Assembly: GCA_005893275.1 (NCBI GenBank)
Contig: VBOW01000023.1
Coordinates: 1 to 54,481 of the forward strand
Length of the DNA: 54,481 nt
From: Candidatus Eisenbacteria bacterium
GTDB taxonomy: Bacteria; Eisenbacteria; RBG-16-71-46; SZUA-252
Direction: 5' to 3'
Shown piece by piece: positions 1 to 10,172 of the stretch. The notes beneath the pieces are model-generated. The model did no database searches, was not told the DNA's origin, and saw nothing but the letters and a program-made list of their open reading frames with translations. How positions within the stretch are numbered: the first letter of the stretch is position 1; each line of letters starts with the position of its first letter. Both the position numbers and the translations under genes were made by a program.

Positions 1-99
1 TTGCCTAAAGCGGCGCGTGGCCCGCGCCGCAGGGCTATACATCCCTGTCGGGGTCGCGGCAGTGTACGGGATTTCTAAACTCAAAATCCATCCCCAAAA

Positions 100-115
100 T
101 GTTTCACGTGAAACA
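100..115. other. parS site 1 (ParB-binding centromere)
   Basis: TGTTTCACGTGAAACA is a perfect match to the widespread bacterial parS palindrome bound by ParB/Spo0J. The palindrome extends one base each way (99-116). Its position next to rsmG near the origin is where parS clusters normally occur. The parA and parB genes themselves are not in the window. Confidence 0.95.
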
Positions 116-255
116 TACCTGCAACTCACTGCAAATAGGCGAATTCATCCCCCGGTAGGCAGGGAAAGCGGCTCTAGCGGGGCTTCCGCGTGAGGTGGGC
201 CGCACAGTCCTTCCAGGGAATCGCCCCTTGCCGGGCGTCGCGGATTGTTGGCTGC

Positions 256-800
256 CCAGGGGCACGCCTCGATGCGGGGGGCGGCGGCCAGAGGGGCCCA
301 GATGGGGAGCGGCGGTCCGGGGCACGCCTCGAATTGGGGGACCGCTGCGGGCAGGAACCGGTCGGTGCCCCGATGGGGAGGCCGCAACGGAGAGGGCCAC
401 CCCTCGATTGGGGCGGCGGCCCAGGCAGATCTCGATGCCGCGGATCGCTTCGGCCAGGCCCAGGCCCCGATGGGGGGCAGCGGCCAGGGGCACGCCTCGA
501 ATTGGGGGACCGCGGCGGGCAGGAACCAGTCGGTGCCCCGATGGGGAGGCCGCGGCGGAGAGGGCCACCCCTCGATTGGGGCGGCGACCCAGGCAGGTCT
601 CGATGCCGGGGATCGCTTCGGCCAGGCCCCGGGCCCCGATGGGGGGGCAGCGGCCAGGGCACGCCTCGAAGTTGGAGGCGGCGGGCAGGGTCACGTCTGG
701 ATGGGGGGGGTGGTGGCCAGGCCCAGGCCCCGATGGGGGGCAGCGCCCGGGGGCACGCCTCGCGAAGCCGGGGGCCGCAGCGGCCGGGGGTCACACCTCG
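256..800. repeat. G-rich tandem repeat, 168-bp period
   Basis: Units begin near 292, 460 and 628. The landmarks GGCACGCCTC (321, 489), CGATGGGGAG (371, 539) and the block around CGATGCC (433, 601) all recur at an offset of exactly 168 bp. The first two units differ by only a handful of substitutions and no indels; the third unit decays after about 40 bp. A shorter submotif, roughly GGCACGCCTCG preceded by CGATGGGG, also recurs near 262, 660 and 755. The plus strand is strongly G-enriched in short runs of 4 to 8. 168 is a multiple of three, so the repeat stays open in frame, but no start or ribosome-binding site supports a protein. Confidence 0.8.
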
Positions 801-988
801 AAGCCGGAGGCCGCCGCGGGCAAGGACAGGGCGGCGTCTCTCCGGCGAGCGAGCACGCCAGCCAGATTGGCCCGGAACGCGCCTAATCCACCCCCGGCAC
901 CTAGCCAAAGCCCCACGGTTTGGGAGGTCAGCACCACTTTCCTGCGGCCGATAAGATTAAGCGACGTACTTGGAGCCCATTATGGGCA

Positions 989-1004
989 TGTTTCACGTGA
1001 AACA
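989..1004. other. parS site 2 with extended palindrome
   Basis: A second perfect TGTTTCACGTGAAACA. Here the palindrome extends to 26 bp (984-1009; the added outer arms are GGGCA on the left and TGCCC on the right), so this site is more symmetric than site 1. It lies 60 bp beyond the rsmG stop codon. The two sites are 889 bp apart with the G-rich repeat between them. Confidence 0.95.
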
Positions 1005-1756
1005 TGCCCTGACGGGGGCCCGTGAGCCGGACGGGGGCCTGTGGGCCCCGCGCCCCATGATGCGTGGGTCACCTTGGCCTGCGCTGGTCTACCCCGCTGG
1101 CCGCCTGGGGTGGGCCGGGGGGGAAGTATCCCCGAAGCAACTTCCCCCCGAACGCGCCCTCATGAACGGCAGCCCACCCCCCTAGCACACCGAGCCGCGA
1201 GACGAGTCGATCGGGTGAGGTGTCCATTCCGAGGAAGTAGATCCACTGGGCGCTCGGGCTCGCCACCCGTTCCGAGGAACGGAGGATCTCGGGCAGATCC
1301 CCCAGCGCCCTGATAAGGACATTTTGGTGGGGCTCGGCGGTCCAGCTGCGCCCGTACTCTTCGAGCCGCCCGCAGGCGACGGTCACGTTTCGAAGCCCCA
1401 ATTCGCGCCCCGCCCGCTCGAGGAATCCCGCCTTCTTCTCGCGCGATTCGAGGATCGTGAAGCGTGTACGAGGCCAGACGATGGCGAGCGGTATGCCTGG
1501 GAACCCGCCGCCGCTGCCGATATCCAGCGCGGACGATGGCGGCGGAGATTGAAGGTCGATGGGATTCAGCGAGTCGAGGATATGCCGGGTGAAGAGCACG
1601 GTACGATCACCTCGGGCGACGAGCGAGAGCTGGGCTACCTGCGTGTAGACCAGCTGCGCGAATCTGGCGAGGAGATGGAGGGCATCCGGCGTCAGCGCGC
1701 CGGATGCAATTCGCTCCGAGAGGCGGTCCCTGAACTCGCCGAAGTCCGGCTCGAGG

Positions 1757-3666
<1,910 letters not shown>

Positions 3667-3670
<4 letters not shown>

Positions 3671-5097
3671 TTTCCGATGCAGAACTGCGAGAAGATGGCC
3701 GCGACCACATCCTCATCGACGCCGCGGCCTACGATTTCACCGAGCATGTGGCGGGCTTCGGTCAGGTCGACCGCGATCAAATCATAGGAGGTGCCCTCCC
3801 TGAGCCCCCGCTCCCCCCGCTCCAGAGCCTCAGCGGCCCGGCGCAGCAGCGTTTCCTGCCGGACGCTCGTCGTCGGCAGCTCCTCGCCGGCGGCATCGCC
3901 CGAGATCCGCCGGAGCGAATCGCGAAGCGCGTCGCGAAGCGGCTCCGCGCCGCCCGGACGAACGGCCACCGTCTCGACCTCCGCGAGGAGCTGATCCTCG
4001 GGAATCTCGAATCCCCGCTCGTGCGCGGCCCGAGCCGGTCGGGCGGCCCCCGCCGCTCCGGCGTCGCCGCCCGCATGGGCGCGGGCGAGGTCCGCCTTGT
4101 TCCAGGCGACCACGAGCGGGCGGTCGGCGACCACCTTCATAGCGGCACGATCTTCGTCGGCGCTGGGCTCGGACCGGTCCAGCACCAGAACCGCCAGATC
4201 GGCGCGGCGGGCGGCGTCGTTCGTGCGTTCGAGCCCGAGCCGTTCCAAGGGATCCGCGGAGGAACGGACGCCCGCGGCATCACACAAACGCACTTCGATC
4301 CCCTCCAGCCAAATCGACTCTTCGACCGTGTCGCGGGTTGTCCCGGGGATTTCGCTCACGATCGCGCGCTCGTAGCCGACGAGCGCGTTCAGGAGGCTCG
4401 ACTTTCCGACGTTCGGTCTTCCCAGGAGAGCGACGCGGACGCCTTGCTCCCGCCGCCGGGCTGCCGGCAGGCGCGAGAGCCACTCCCGAAAGGACGCGGC
4501 GAGCCCGGCGCACCGGTCGGCGAGCGCCGGGCCATCGAGGGATTCGTCCACGTCGCTCGGGAAATCGATCCGCGCCTCGATCTCCGCGAGCAGCCGCACG
4601 AGATCGCGGTCCAGACCCGACACGCGCCGCGACAGCGCCCCGCCCAATGCAGCCCCCGCCGCCCGGACCGCGCGCTCGGAGCGCGCCTTGACGAGCGCCG
4701 CGACCGCTTCCGCCTGCGCGAGATCGAGCTTCCCGTTCCGGAACGCGCGTTCCGTGAATTCGCCCGGCCTCGCCGCACGCGCACCCTCCGCGATCAAAGA
4801 TTCCAAGATCGCGCCCGGGATCACGTTCCCGCCGTGGGAAGAGATCTCGACCACGTCTTCACCCGTGTAGGAGCGCGGAGCGCGGAAAATCGAGAGCAAG
4901 ACGGTGTCGAGCGGCGAGCGGTCTACGTCCAGGAAGCTTCCGAGGAGAATTCGGTGGGAGGCGCTACACTCCGGGGAGCGCCGGCCGCGGAACCGGCGTG
5001 TCGCGATCGGGAGGGCCGAAGGGCCGCTCATCCGCACGATCGCGACGGCGGACTCTCCGGGCGCCGTGGCCAATGCCACGATCGTGTCGTTTTCCAC
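3667..5097 (-). CDS. mnmE: tRNA modification GTPase MnmE
   Basis: MnmE (TrmE) is the GTPase partner of MnmG in U34 tRNA modification. The 476 residues show the N-terminal folate-binding domain starting [19 protein letters not shown], then the G domain inserted in a helical domain. G-domain motifs are P-loop GRPNVGKSS (226-234), TTRD (253-256), DAAG (273-276) and NKAD (333-336). The protein ends FCIGK, and the terminal C-(I/L)-G-K with its catalytic cysteine is invariant in the family. The G4-to-helical linker carries an alanine-rich stretch (about 343-360) that is probably a local insertion. It overlaps mnmG by ATGA and follows khpB by 18 bp. Confidence 0.97.
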
Positions 5098-5115
5098 CTT
5101 CGGCCATGCCTCGTC

Positions 5116-5928
5116 TTACTCGCGCGACCCGGCGCGCTTCTCTTCTTCACGCCGGATGATGACCCGCTTGAAAAGGCCATCCCCGACGCTGACGCTCGAG
5201 AAGCCGCCGACCTCCGCCACTTCCAGGTGCACGATGCGACGCTCGATCGCGGAGAGGGGCTCCGTCGAGGCCTCGGCGCCTGTTTGCTCCACTTCCTCGA
5301 TGAGCGTGCGGGCCAGCTCGCGAAGGCTTTCCACGCGGCGATCGCGATATCCCGCGACATCCACCTCCACGCGCGGAATCGCATCCTCGGGCGCGCGAGC
5401 CCGCAGCATCCGCGCGACCAGATGCTGGAGCGCGGCGAGCGTCTCGCCGTCGCGGCCGATGAGGAACTGGTCCTTCTCTCCGGATTGGATCGCAACCCGG
5501 ATTCCATCGCGCGTACGTTCGGCGCTCACCGTGGACGGGAAGCCCATCTGCTCGACGATCCCCGCGGTGATCGAGCGCACCGCTTCGACGAGCTCGGGTG
5601 TGATTTTCGAAGGGTCGAGCGGGGGGGGCGGCGGGCCGTACGTCTCGGCGGGCGCGCCGCGCCGGCCGCCGCGATGAGCCTCCTCCCCCACGGCGGACGC
5701 CTGACGTCGGACCGCGCCGGCGGGAATCCGGCCCCCGTCGGGAGACGAGGCGGGATCGCGACGCCAGGCGCGTACCTTCACCGGGCGAAATCCGCCCAAG
5801 GAATTGGCCGAGCGGCCCGGATCGAGAACCTCGATCGCGAGATCCTTGGGACTGATGCCCAGCCGGTCGGCCGCCTGATGCACCGCGTCTCCGTAACTCG
5901 CAGCTTCGACCTGTATCGAATCGCCCAT
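5116..5928 (-). CDS. khpB: RNA-binding protein KhpB (Jag/EloR family)
   Basis: KhpB/Jag is an RNA-binding protein encoded next to yidC in many bacteria; with KhpA it influences cell elongation in Gram-positives, but its exact role here is unknown. The 270-residue product shows the three expected parts. These are an N-terminal Jag-N domain (about 1-50), a long charged and proline-rich linker (about 55-105), and then a KH domain with the loop LIGRDGETL (157-164, GxxG core). The R3H domain follows, with RRIVH (230-234, R-x3-H). It lies in the rpmH operon, 30 bp downstream of yidC. Confidence 0.93.
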   Translation of the reverse strand: MGDSIQVEAASYGDAVHQAADRLGISPKDLAIEVLDPGRSANSLGGFRPVKVRAWRRDPASSPDGGRIPAGAVRRQASAVGEEAHRGGRRGAPAETYGPPPPPLDPSKITPELVEAVRSITAGIVEQMGFPSTVSAERTRDGIRVAIQSGEKDQFLIGRDGETLAALQHLVARMLRARAPEDAIPRVEVDVAGYRDRRVESLRELARTLIEEVEQTGAEASTEPLSAIERRIVHLEVAEVGGFSSVSVGDGLFKRVIIRREEEKRAGSRE

Positions 5929-5958
5929 GTTCGCTCGGTGGTTCGCGCGCCGGCCGCC

Positions 5959-7671
5959 TCAGCCCTGCGCGGCGAGCTTGCGGTCTTCGGCCAGATTGAC
6001 CAGATACTGCTGCAGGGCCGACAGAAGATTGTTCACGGTCCAGTACAAGATTACTCCGGACGGAAAAGTATACATGAAGAAGAGCATGAAGAGAGGCATC
6101 ACATACATCATGCCCTTCTGGGCCGGGGCGACAGGCGTCTGGGCCTGCAGCAGATACGTGCTGGCCGTCATGATGATGGGCATGAGATGGATCGGGAAGC
6201 CGCCGACCCTGGCCAACACGTCGGGCGCCGAGAGATCTCGAATGTAGCCGACGAACCCCGAGGCCCGAAGCTCCACCGAGAAGAGGAGCACGTTGTAGAG
6301 CGCGATGAAGACGGGCACTTGCAAGAGCATGGGCAGGCATCCGCTCATCGGGTTGACCTTGTTTTCCTTGTAGAGAGCCATCATCGCTTGGTTCAGCTTC
6401 ATCGGATCGCCCTTGTACCGCTCCTGAAGCTCTTTGATCTGGGGCTGGAGGTGGTGCATGACCTTCATCGAGCGCAGACTGGATTGCGTGAGCGGGTAGA
6501 AGAGAAACTTGGTCCCTGCGGCCAGGATGATGATCACGATTCCGTAGTTGGGGATCACCTTGTAGAGCAGGTTCAGGCACGTGAGCATGAGCACGCTGAT
6601 GCCGCGCATCCACTTCCAGCCCAGGTTGGCGACTTCGTCCAAGCCGGAGCCAACCGCCGCCAGCGTCTCGTAGTGGATGGGCCCCGCGTAGATGCGCGTG
6701 TGGCGCACGACCTCGGCCCCCGGAGGAGCCGCTCCGACGAACCATGCTGTCACGAGGCCCAATCCCGCGCCGCGGAAGACGACGTCGGATACGGTTCCCG
6801 AGTCGGGGATGACCGCGGCGATGAAATACTTGCTGCGGCTCGCCACCCAACGGACGTTTCCCGGGGGGACGATCCGCTCTCCGTTGGGACCAAGCTTCCC
6901 CGAGGGCACGCTCTCGAGCTTCGTGCCGAGGAGAGCCACGGCCTGCAGCTGGTCGTGCTTGGCGGAAGTCTCCGTGATCGGAAGGGGTGTCCCCCACCCG
7001 ATGCGGTACCGGACGGGCCCCAGCTCGGGCGGCGCCGAAACCCGGATGTCGCTCTCGAGGAGCCGCCGGTCCCGGCCCAGCCGATAGCTCTTCGAGACGC
7101 GGATGCCGCTCGAGTCGATCGCATCGAAGGTCAGCGCGCCGCCGAGCGGGTCGTCTTGGGCGAGCCGAAAGGGAGCGTTCGAGAAATCCATCGCGTCCGC
7201 GCCGGCCTCCACGATGACTTGGAGCGCGCGAGCGCTGGGCGGCACGAGGTCCAAGGGCGCGTTCCGGACTTGGTCTTTGAAGGGGTCCAGAATCCAGTGG
7301 GAGATGGAGCCCCCTTCGCTCGTGAACTCGACCCTGAAATGCTCGGTCCTCAGCTCGCGGGTCTGGATCGGCGCCGGTTCGACCCTGGCGCTCCTCAGGA
7401 CGGTTCCCGTGGACAGGATGGCCGTGGCAGCGCCCCCGGAAGCCCCGCTCGAGGAGGCACCGGTGGAGACGCCGGCCCCGCCTCCCGCCGGAGCGGACGG
7501 CTGCGTGGTCCCTTGGGGCCCGGGGCCCGACGGGGCGGGCTGCCCCGGCGCGCGGGTCCCTTGGGAAGGGACCGGTTTTTGTCGCGGGCGGTAGAACTTG
7601 GGTGAGATCACTTGGTCCAGAAGCAGGACCATCATGATCATGACCATCGCAAGGAGGACTTTACGATCCAT
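5959..7671 (-). CDS. yidC: Membrane protein insertase YidC
   Basis: YidC inserts and folds inner-membrane proteins, alone or with Sec. The 570-residue length with a large periplasmic domain is the Gram-negative (didermic) type. The first transmembrane helix is at about residues 6-20, followed by a Pro/Gly/Ala-rich linker (about 30-90) and a beta-rich periplasmic domain to about 345. The conserved five-helix core is C-terminal and contains SGCLPMLLQVPVFIALYNVL and the terminal FPSGVILYWTVNNLLS segment typical of the family. The didermic architecture supports an outer membrane in this organism. It is in the rpmH operon between yidD and khpB. Confidence 0.96.
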   Translation of the reverse strand: MDRKVLLAMVMIMMVLLLDQVISPKFYRPRQKPVPSQGTRAPGQPAPSGPGPQGTTQPSAPAGGGAGVSTGASSSGASGGAATAILSTGTVLRSARVEPAPIQTRELRTEHFRVEFTSEGGSISHWILDPFKDQVRNAPLDLVPPSARALQVIVEAGADAMDFSNAPFRLAQDDPLGGALTFDAIDSSGIRVSKSYRLGRDRRLLESDIRVSAPPELGPVRYRIGWGTPLPITETSAKHDQLQAVALLGTKLESVPSGKLGPNGERIVPPGNVRWVASRSKYFIAAVIPDSGTVSDVVFRGAGLGLVTAWFVGAAPPGAEVVRHTRIYAGPIHYETLAAVGSGLDEVANLGWKWMRGISVLMLTCLNLLYKVIPNYGIVIIILAAGTKFLFYPLTQSSLRSMKVMHHLQPQIKELQERYKGDPMKLNQAMMALYKENKVNPMSGCLPMLLQVPVFIALYNVLLFSVELRASGFVGYIRDLSAPDVLARVGGFPIHLMPIIMTASTYLLQAQTPVAPAQKGMMYVMPLFMLFFMYTFPSGVILYWTVNNLLSALQQYLVNLAEDRKLAAQG

Positions 7672-7689
7672 GGCATGGCCGCGATCCGC

Positions 7690-7935
7690 TCAAGGGACCG
7701 GGTCGTAACCTCCGGGATGAAACGGATGGCAGCGAAGGACGCGGCGCACGATCAGCCAGAGCGCGGTCCGCAGCGGGCGCCGGGCAATCGCTTCTTCGGC
7801 ATATCCGGAGCAACTCGGCTCGAAACGGCACGAGCGCGGCAAGGAGGGTGAGATCGCCACGCGGTAGAAGCGGATCAGGCACAACAAGAGGCGTCGGAGC
7901 CCGAAGGACGTCCTCCTCCGCGCCGAGACGCTCAC
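7690..7935 (-). CDS. yidD: Membrane protein insertion efficiency factor YidD
   Basis: YidD is a small membrane-associated protein that helps YidC-dependent insertion. The open frame extends upstream to 8160 only as an out-of-frame shadow of rnpA. I place the start at the GTG 7933-7935, which overlaps the rnpA stop as GTGA and gives 81 residues, the usual family size. The signature runs [20 protein letters not shown] followed by GYAEEAI, and the C-terminus is [13 protein letters not shown], both diagnostic. The gene is 18 bp upstream of yidC. Confidence 0.93.
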   Translation of the reverse strand: MSVSARRRTSFGLRRLLLCLIRFYRVAISPSLPRSCRFEPSCSGYAEEAIARRPLRTALWLIVRRVLRCHPFHPGGYDPVP

Positions 7936-8279
7936 GCGGGCTCCCGCCTCAGAAGATCGCCCATCTCCCCCGAGACCTCTTCGAGGGTCGCGATCGAGCA
8001 GGCGCTCCGTGCGATCCAGATCCGCCAGACAGCCCGGTCGCGCACGTGAGGGGAAACCTTTCGGAACGCCTCCCTGAGGAGCCGCTTCGCGCGATTCCTC
8101 CGGACGGCGGGGCCGACCCTGCGGCCCGCCACGAAGGCAGCCCGGCCGTGGTCCGGGCACCGCGGCATGCTCACCAGTGTCATCAAGCTGCCGTGAATCG
8201 ACTTCCCTGACTGATACACTTCGCGGAATTGCCAGCCTTGGTGCAGGCGGCGATCGCGCGGTCGAACCGCGCCGGGCAT
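7932..8279 (-). CDS. rnpA: Ribonuclease P protein component
   Basis: RnpA is the protein subunit of RNase P, which matures tRNA 5' ends. The signature [20 protein letters not shown], containing the conserved RNR helix, is intact, as is the N-terminal [17 protein letters not shown] segment. I chose the ATG at 8279 (115 residues) because it leaves the usual short N-terminus. An in-frame ATG at 8336 would overlap the end of rpmH by 32 bp and add 19 residues atypical of the family. The RNase P RNA gene is not in the window. The stop overlaps the yidD GTG. Confidence 0.92.
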   Translation of the reverse strand: MPGAVRPRDRRLHQGWQFREVYQSGKSIHGSLMTLVSMPRCPDHGRAAFVAGRRVGPAVRRNRAKRLLREAFRKVSPHVRDRAVWRIWIARSACSIATLEEVSGEMGDLLRREPA

Positions 8280-8304
8280 CCTGGCCTCGAGCCTTGGGGC
8301 GACG

Positions 8305-8439
8305 CTATACCGTGAGGCGTTTGCGGCCTCGATCACGGCGGCGCTTCAGAACGGCGCGGCCGCCTCGCGTGCTCATGCGCTCGCGAAAGCCGTGCACCTT
8401 CTTTCGGCGGCGATTGTGGGGCTGAAACGTGCGCTTCAC
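8305..8439 (-). CDS. rpmH: 50S ribosomal protein L34
   Basis: This 44-residue gene is easily missed because it is short and starts with GTG (8437-8439). The product begins (V/M)[18 protein letters not shown] and ends with the basic GRKRLTV, with [15 protein letters not shown] between, a full-length textbook bacterial L34. It is the first gene of the leftward operon, and a sigma70-like promoter lies 51 bp upstream (8490-8518). There is no strong Shine-Dalgarno; GGCAATCAGC precedes the GTG. Confidence 0.96.
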   Translation of the reverse strand: MKRTFQPHNRRRKKVHGFRERMSTRGGRAVLKRRRDRGRKRLTV

Positions 8440-8489
8440 GCTGATTGCCTCTGACGTTGGGAATGGGATGGACTGAACACGAGCGCCGG

Positions 8490-8518
8490 AGTGTAACGAA
8501 ACACTCCTGATCGGTCAA
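8490..8518 (-). promoter_or_regulatory. Sigma70-type promoter of the rpmH operon
   Basis: Read on the minus strand: -35 TTGACC (8518-8513), a 17-bp spacer and -10 TACACT (8495-8490), about 50 bp upstream of the rpmH GTG. Spacing is optimal and each box matches the E. coli consensus at four or five of six positions. A small inverted repeat, AGTGT-6-ACACT (8490-8505), covers the -10 and part of the spacer and could be an operator, or may be chance. Confidence 0.65.
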
Positions 8519-8737
8519 ATGCGAAAGCCCAGCGATCGCAGCCGATACCCTCTCGCAAAAATTTTCGTTGCGCGCCTCGAAACCGCGGGCGTACTCTGCG
8601 CGACGCGAAGGCCGAGGGCGTGAATGCTTCTGTCGCGCTCCGGGTCCTCACCACCGGGCTTCCCCCGCGCGAAGGCGGCGCGCCCCTTCACCCGGACCTA
8701 AGAGTTGTGAGTATTATTCAAGCTGAGTTCCCTTTAT

Positions 8738-8776
8738 CGGGGCGTAACGGACACGAGCCTCGCCCGTTACGCCCCG
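8738..8776. repeat. 13-bp perfect inverted repeat upstream of dnaA
   Basis: Left arm CGGGGCGTAACGG (8738-8750) pairs perfectly with CCGTTACGCCCCG (8764-8776) around a 13-nt loop. ATTCTTTTG follows, so it could end leftover transcription toward dnaA as a weak-tailed terminator. It sits only 8 bp from the first DnaA box, so a role in dnaA regulation or origin architecture is equally possible. Confidence 0.75.
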
Positions 8777-8783
8777 ATTCTTT

Positions 8784-8830
8784 TGTGGATAAATATGTGG
8801 ACAAGCTGTGGACACCCTGTGTGTGGATGG
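8784..8830 (+). promoter_or_regulatory. DnaA-box cluster upstream of dnaA (four tandem sites)
   Basis: TGTGGATAA (8784-8792) is the exact reverse complement of the TTATCCACA consensus. It is followed at roughly 12-bp steps by TGTGGACAA (8796-8804), TGTGGACAC (8807-8815) and TGTGGATGG (8822-8830), all in the same orientation. The spacing of 11-15 bp puts them on roughly the same helix face. They directly precede, and the last nearly touches, the dnaA start, which suggests dnaA autoregulation and/or an origin subregion. Confidence 0.8.
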
Positions 8831-8837
8831 GGATGAC

Positions 8838-10172
8838 ATGATGACGATGGAGACAACGGTGGCCGGAGACATCTGGCAGGGCGCGCTCGAAAAAATTCAA
8901 TCCCACATCTCAAGCCAAACGTTTGAAACGTGGTTTCGCTCTCTCGGTCCCCTCGAGTTCGACGGCTCCGCGTTGGTTCTGGAAGTGCCGAGCCAGTTCT
9001 ACGTCGACTGGCTGGACCACCATTACCGCAGCCTCATCGAGTCCTCGCTCGCCGCGACCGCGGGGCGTCCGCTCGCGCTTTCCTTTCACGTCCGATCCAC
9101 GGAAGCCCCGGTTTTCGAGGAACGCCCGCGCGGGCCCCTACCCGGCAGGATCGAGTGTTACCTAAGCCCGCATAACACGTTCGAAACCTTCATCGTCGGC
9201 AGCGGAAACCAATTCGCCCACGCGGTGGCGCAGGCGGTCGCCCAGAGCCCGGGGGAACGCTACAACCCGCTCTTTCTCTACGGCGGGGTCGGGCTCGGTA
9301 AGACCCACCTCATGCACGCGATCGGGCATCAGGTGCGCGCCACCCGCCCCCAGGCCCGGGTCTTTTTCGTGAGCGCCGAAAAGTTCATGAACGAGATGAT
9401 CTACTCGATCCAGCACGCCACCACGCTCGAGTTCAAGAGCCGCTACCGCACGGCCGACGTTCTCCTCATCGACGACATCCAGTTCCTCGCTGGGAAAGAG
9501 AGCACGCAGGAGGAGTTTTTTCATACATTCAACACGCTCCACGACGCGCATAAGCAGATCGTCCTCACGAGCGACGGCCCGCCGAATGCGATGACGGCGA
9601 TCGAGGAGCGCCTCGTCTCGCGGTTCACCTGGGGCGTGGTCGCCGATCTTCAGGCGCCCGATCTCGAAACGCGCGTGGCGATCGTGAAGAAGAAGGCGGA
9701 GCTTCAGGGCAGGAACATACCGAACGAGATCGCTCTCCTCCTCGCGAGCAACATCAAGAGCAACATCCGCGACCTGGAGGGATCGCTGTCGCGCCTCCTC
9801 GCGTTCTCGGACCTGATGAGTCACGAGCTGACGATCGAATTCGCGCAGGAGGTGTTGCGCGACCAGATCAAGCCCGATCTCGCCCGAATCGACATCTCCG
9901 ATATCCAAAGGCTCGTCGCGAGGCATTTCAACGTCACGGAAGAATCGATTCGCGGCAAGCGCCGCACCGACGTCATCGCCTTCCCACGTCAAGTGGGCAT
10001 GTACATCGCCCGCGCGATCACCGATCTCTCCTTTCAGGAAATCGGCGCCAAATTCGGCGGCCGCGATCATTCCACCGTGCTTCACGCCTGCAATAAGATC
10101 GAAGGTCTGATGACGACCGACCGCGAGCTCAGGACCGTCGTCGAGGATCTCATGGCGAGCCTCAGCACCTAG
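8838..10172 (+). CDS. dnaA: Chromosomal replication initiator protein DnaA
   Basis: DnaA is the AAA+ ATPase that binds DnaA boxes, melts the origin and recruits helicase. I start at ATG 8838 (444 residues); ATGs at 8841 and 8847 are also possible. A GTG at 8808 is in frame but lies inside the DnaA-box cluster. N-terminal domain I begins at DIWQGALEKIQSHISSQTFETW. Linker domain II is very short. Domain III has Walker A GGVGLGKTH (about 149-157) and Walker B LLIDDIQFL (about 209-217). C-terminal domain IV carries the signature GGRDHSTVLHACNKI (about 406-420). Confidence 0.97.
   Translation: MMTMETTVAGDIWQGALEKIQSHISSQTFETWFRSLGPLEFDGSALVLEVPSQFYVDWLDHHYRSLIESSLAATAGRPLALSFHVRSTEAPVFEERPRGPLPGRIECYLSPHNTFETFIVGSGNQFAHAVAQAVAQSPGERYNPLFLYGGVGLGKTHLMHAIGHQVRATRPQARVFFVSAEKFMNEMIYSIQHATTLEFKSRYRTADVLLIDDIQFLAGKESTQEEFFHTFNTLHDAHKQIVLTSDGPPNAMTAIEERLVSRFTWGVVADLQAPDLETRVAIVKKKAELQGRNIPNEIALLLASNIKSNIRDLEGSLSRLLAFSDLMSHELTIEFAQEVLRDQIKPDLARIDISDIQRLVARHFNVTEESIRGKRRTDVIAFPRQVGMYIARAITDLSFQEIGAKFGGRDHSTVLHACNKIEGLMTTDRELRTVVEDLMASLST

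Larger units (their letters stand above)
1..1068. other. Gene-free region holding two parS sites and a G-rich repeat
   Basis: No credible gene lies here. The stretch separates rsmG from whatever lies left of the window, which in most bacteria is parA-parB. Nearly every frame on both strands is open across 100-1000, which is what very high GC without stops gives and is not evidence of coding. The visible contents are two parS palindromes, a 168-bp-period tandem repeat between them, and a GC-rich hairpin at 10-30 (arms GCGGCGCG and CGCGCCGC, loop of five) near the left edge that could be a terminator or cis element. Confidence 0.7.
8440..8837. other. rpmH–dnaA intergenic region (upstream part of the origin)
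   Basis: There is no gene in these 398 bp between the divergent rpmH and dnaA. From left to right it holds the rpmH promoter, an A/T-rich patch near 8555-8570, a 13-bp perfect inverted repeat (8738-8776), and four tandem DnaA-box-like sequences (8784-8830) running up to the dnaA start. I could not identify a convincing dnaA promoter. Confidence 0.7.

Noticed and set aside
104-1025. Long ORFs of 200-276 codons on both strands across the repeat
   Set aside because: All frames are open because of extreme GC; no ribosome-binding site, no homology-like pattern and mutually overlapping frames.
3748-7605. 1285-codon plus-strand frame across mnmE, khpB and yidC
   Set aside because: Antisense shadow of three well-recognised genes on the minus strand.
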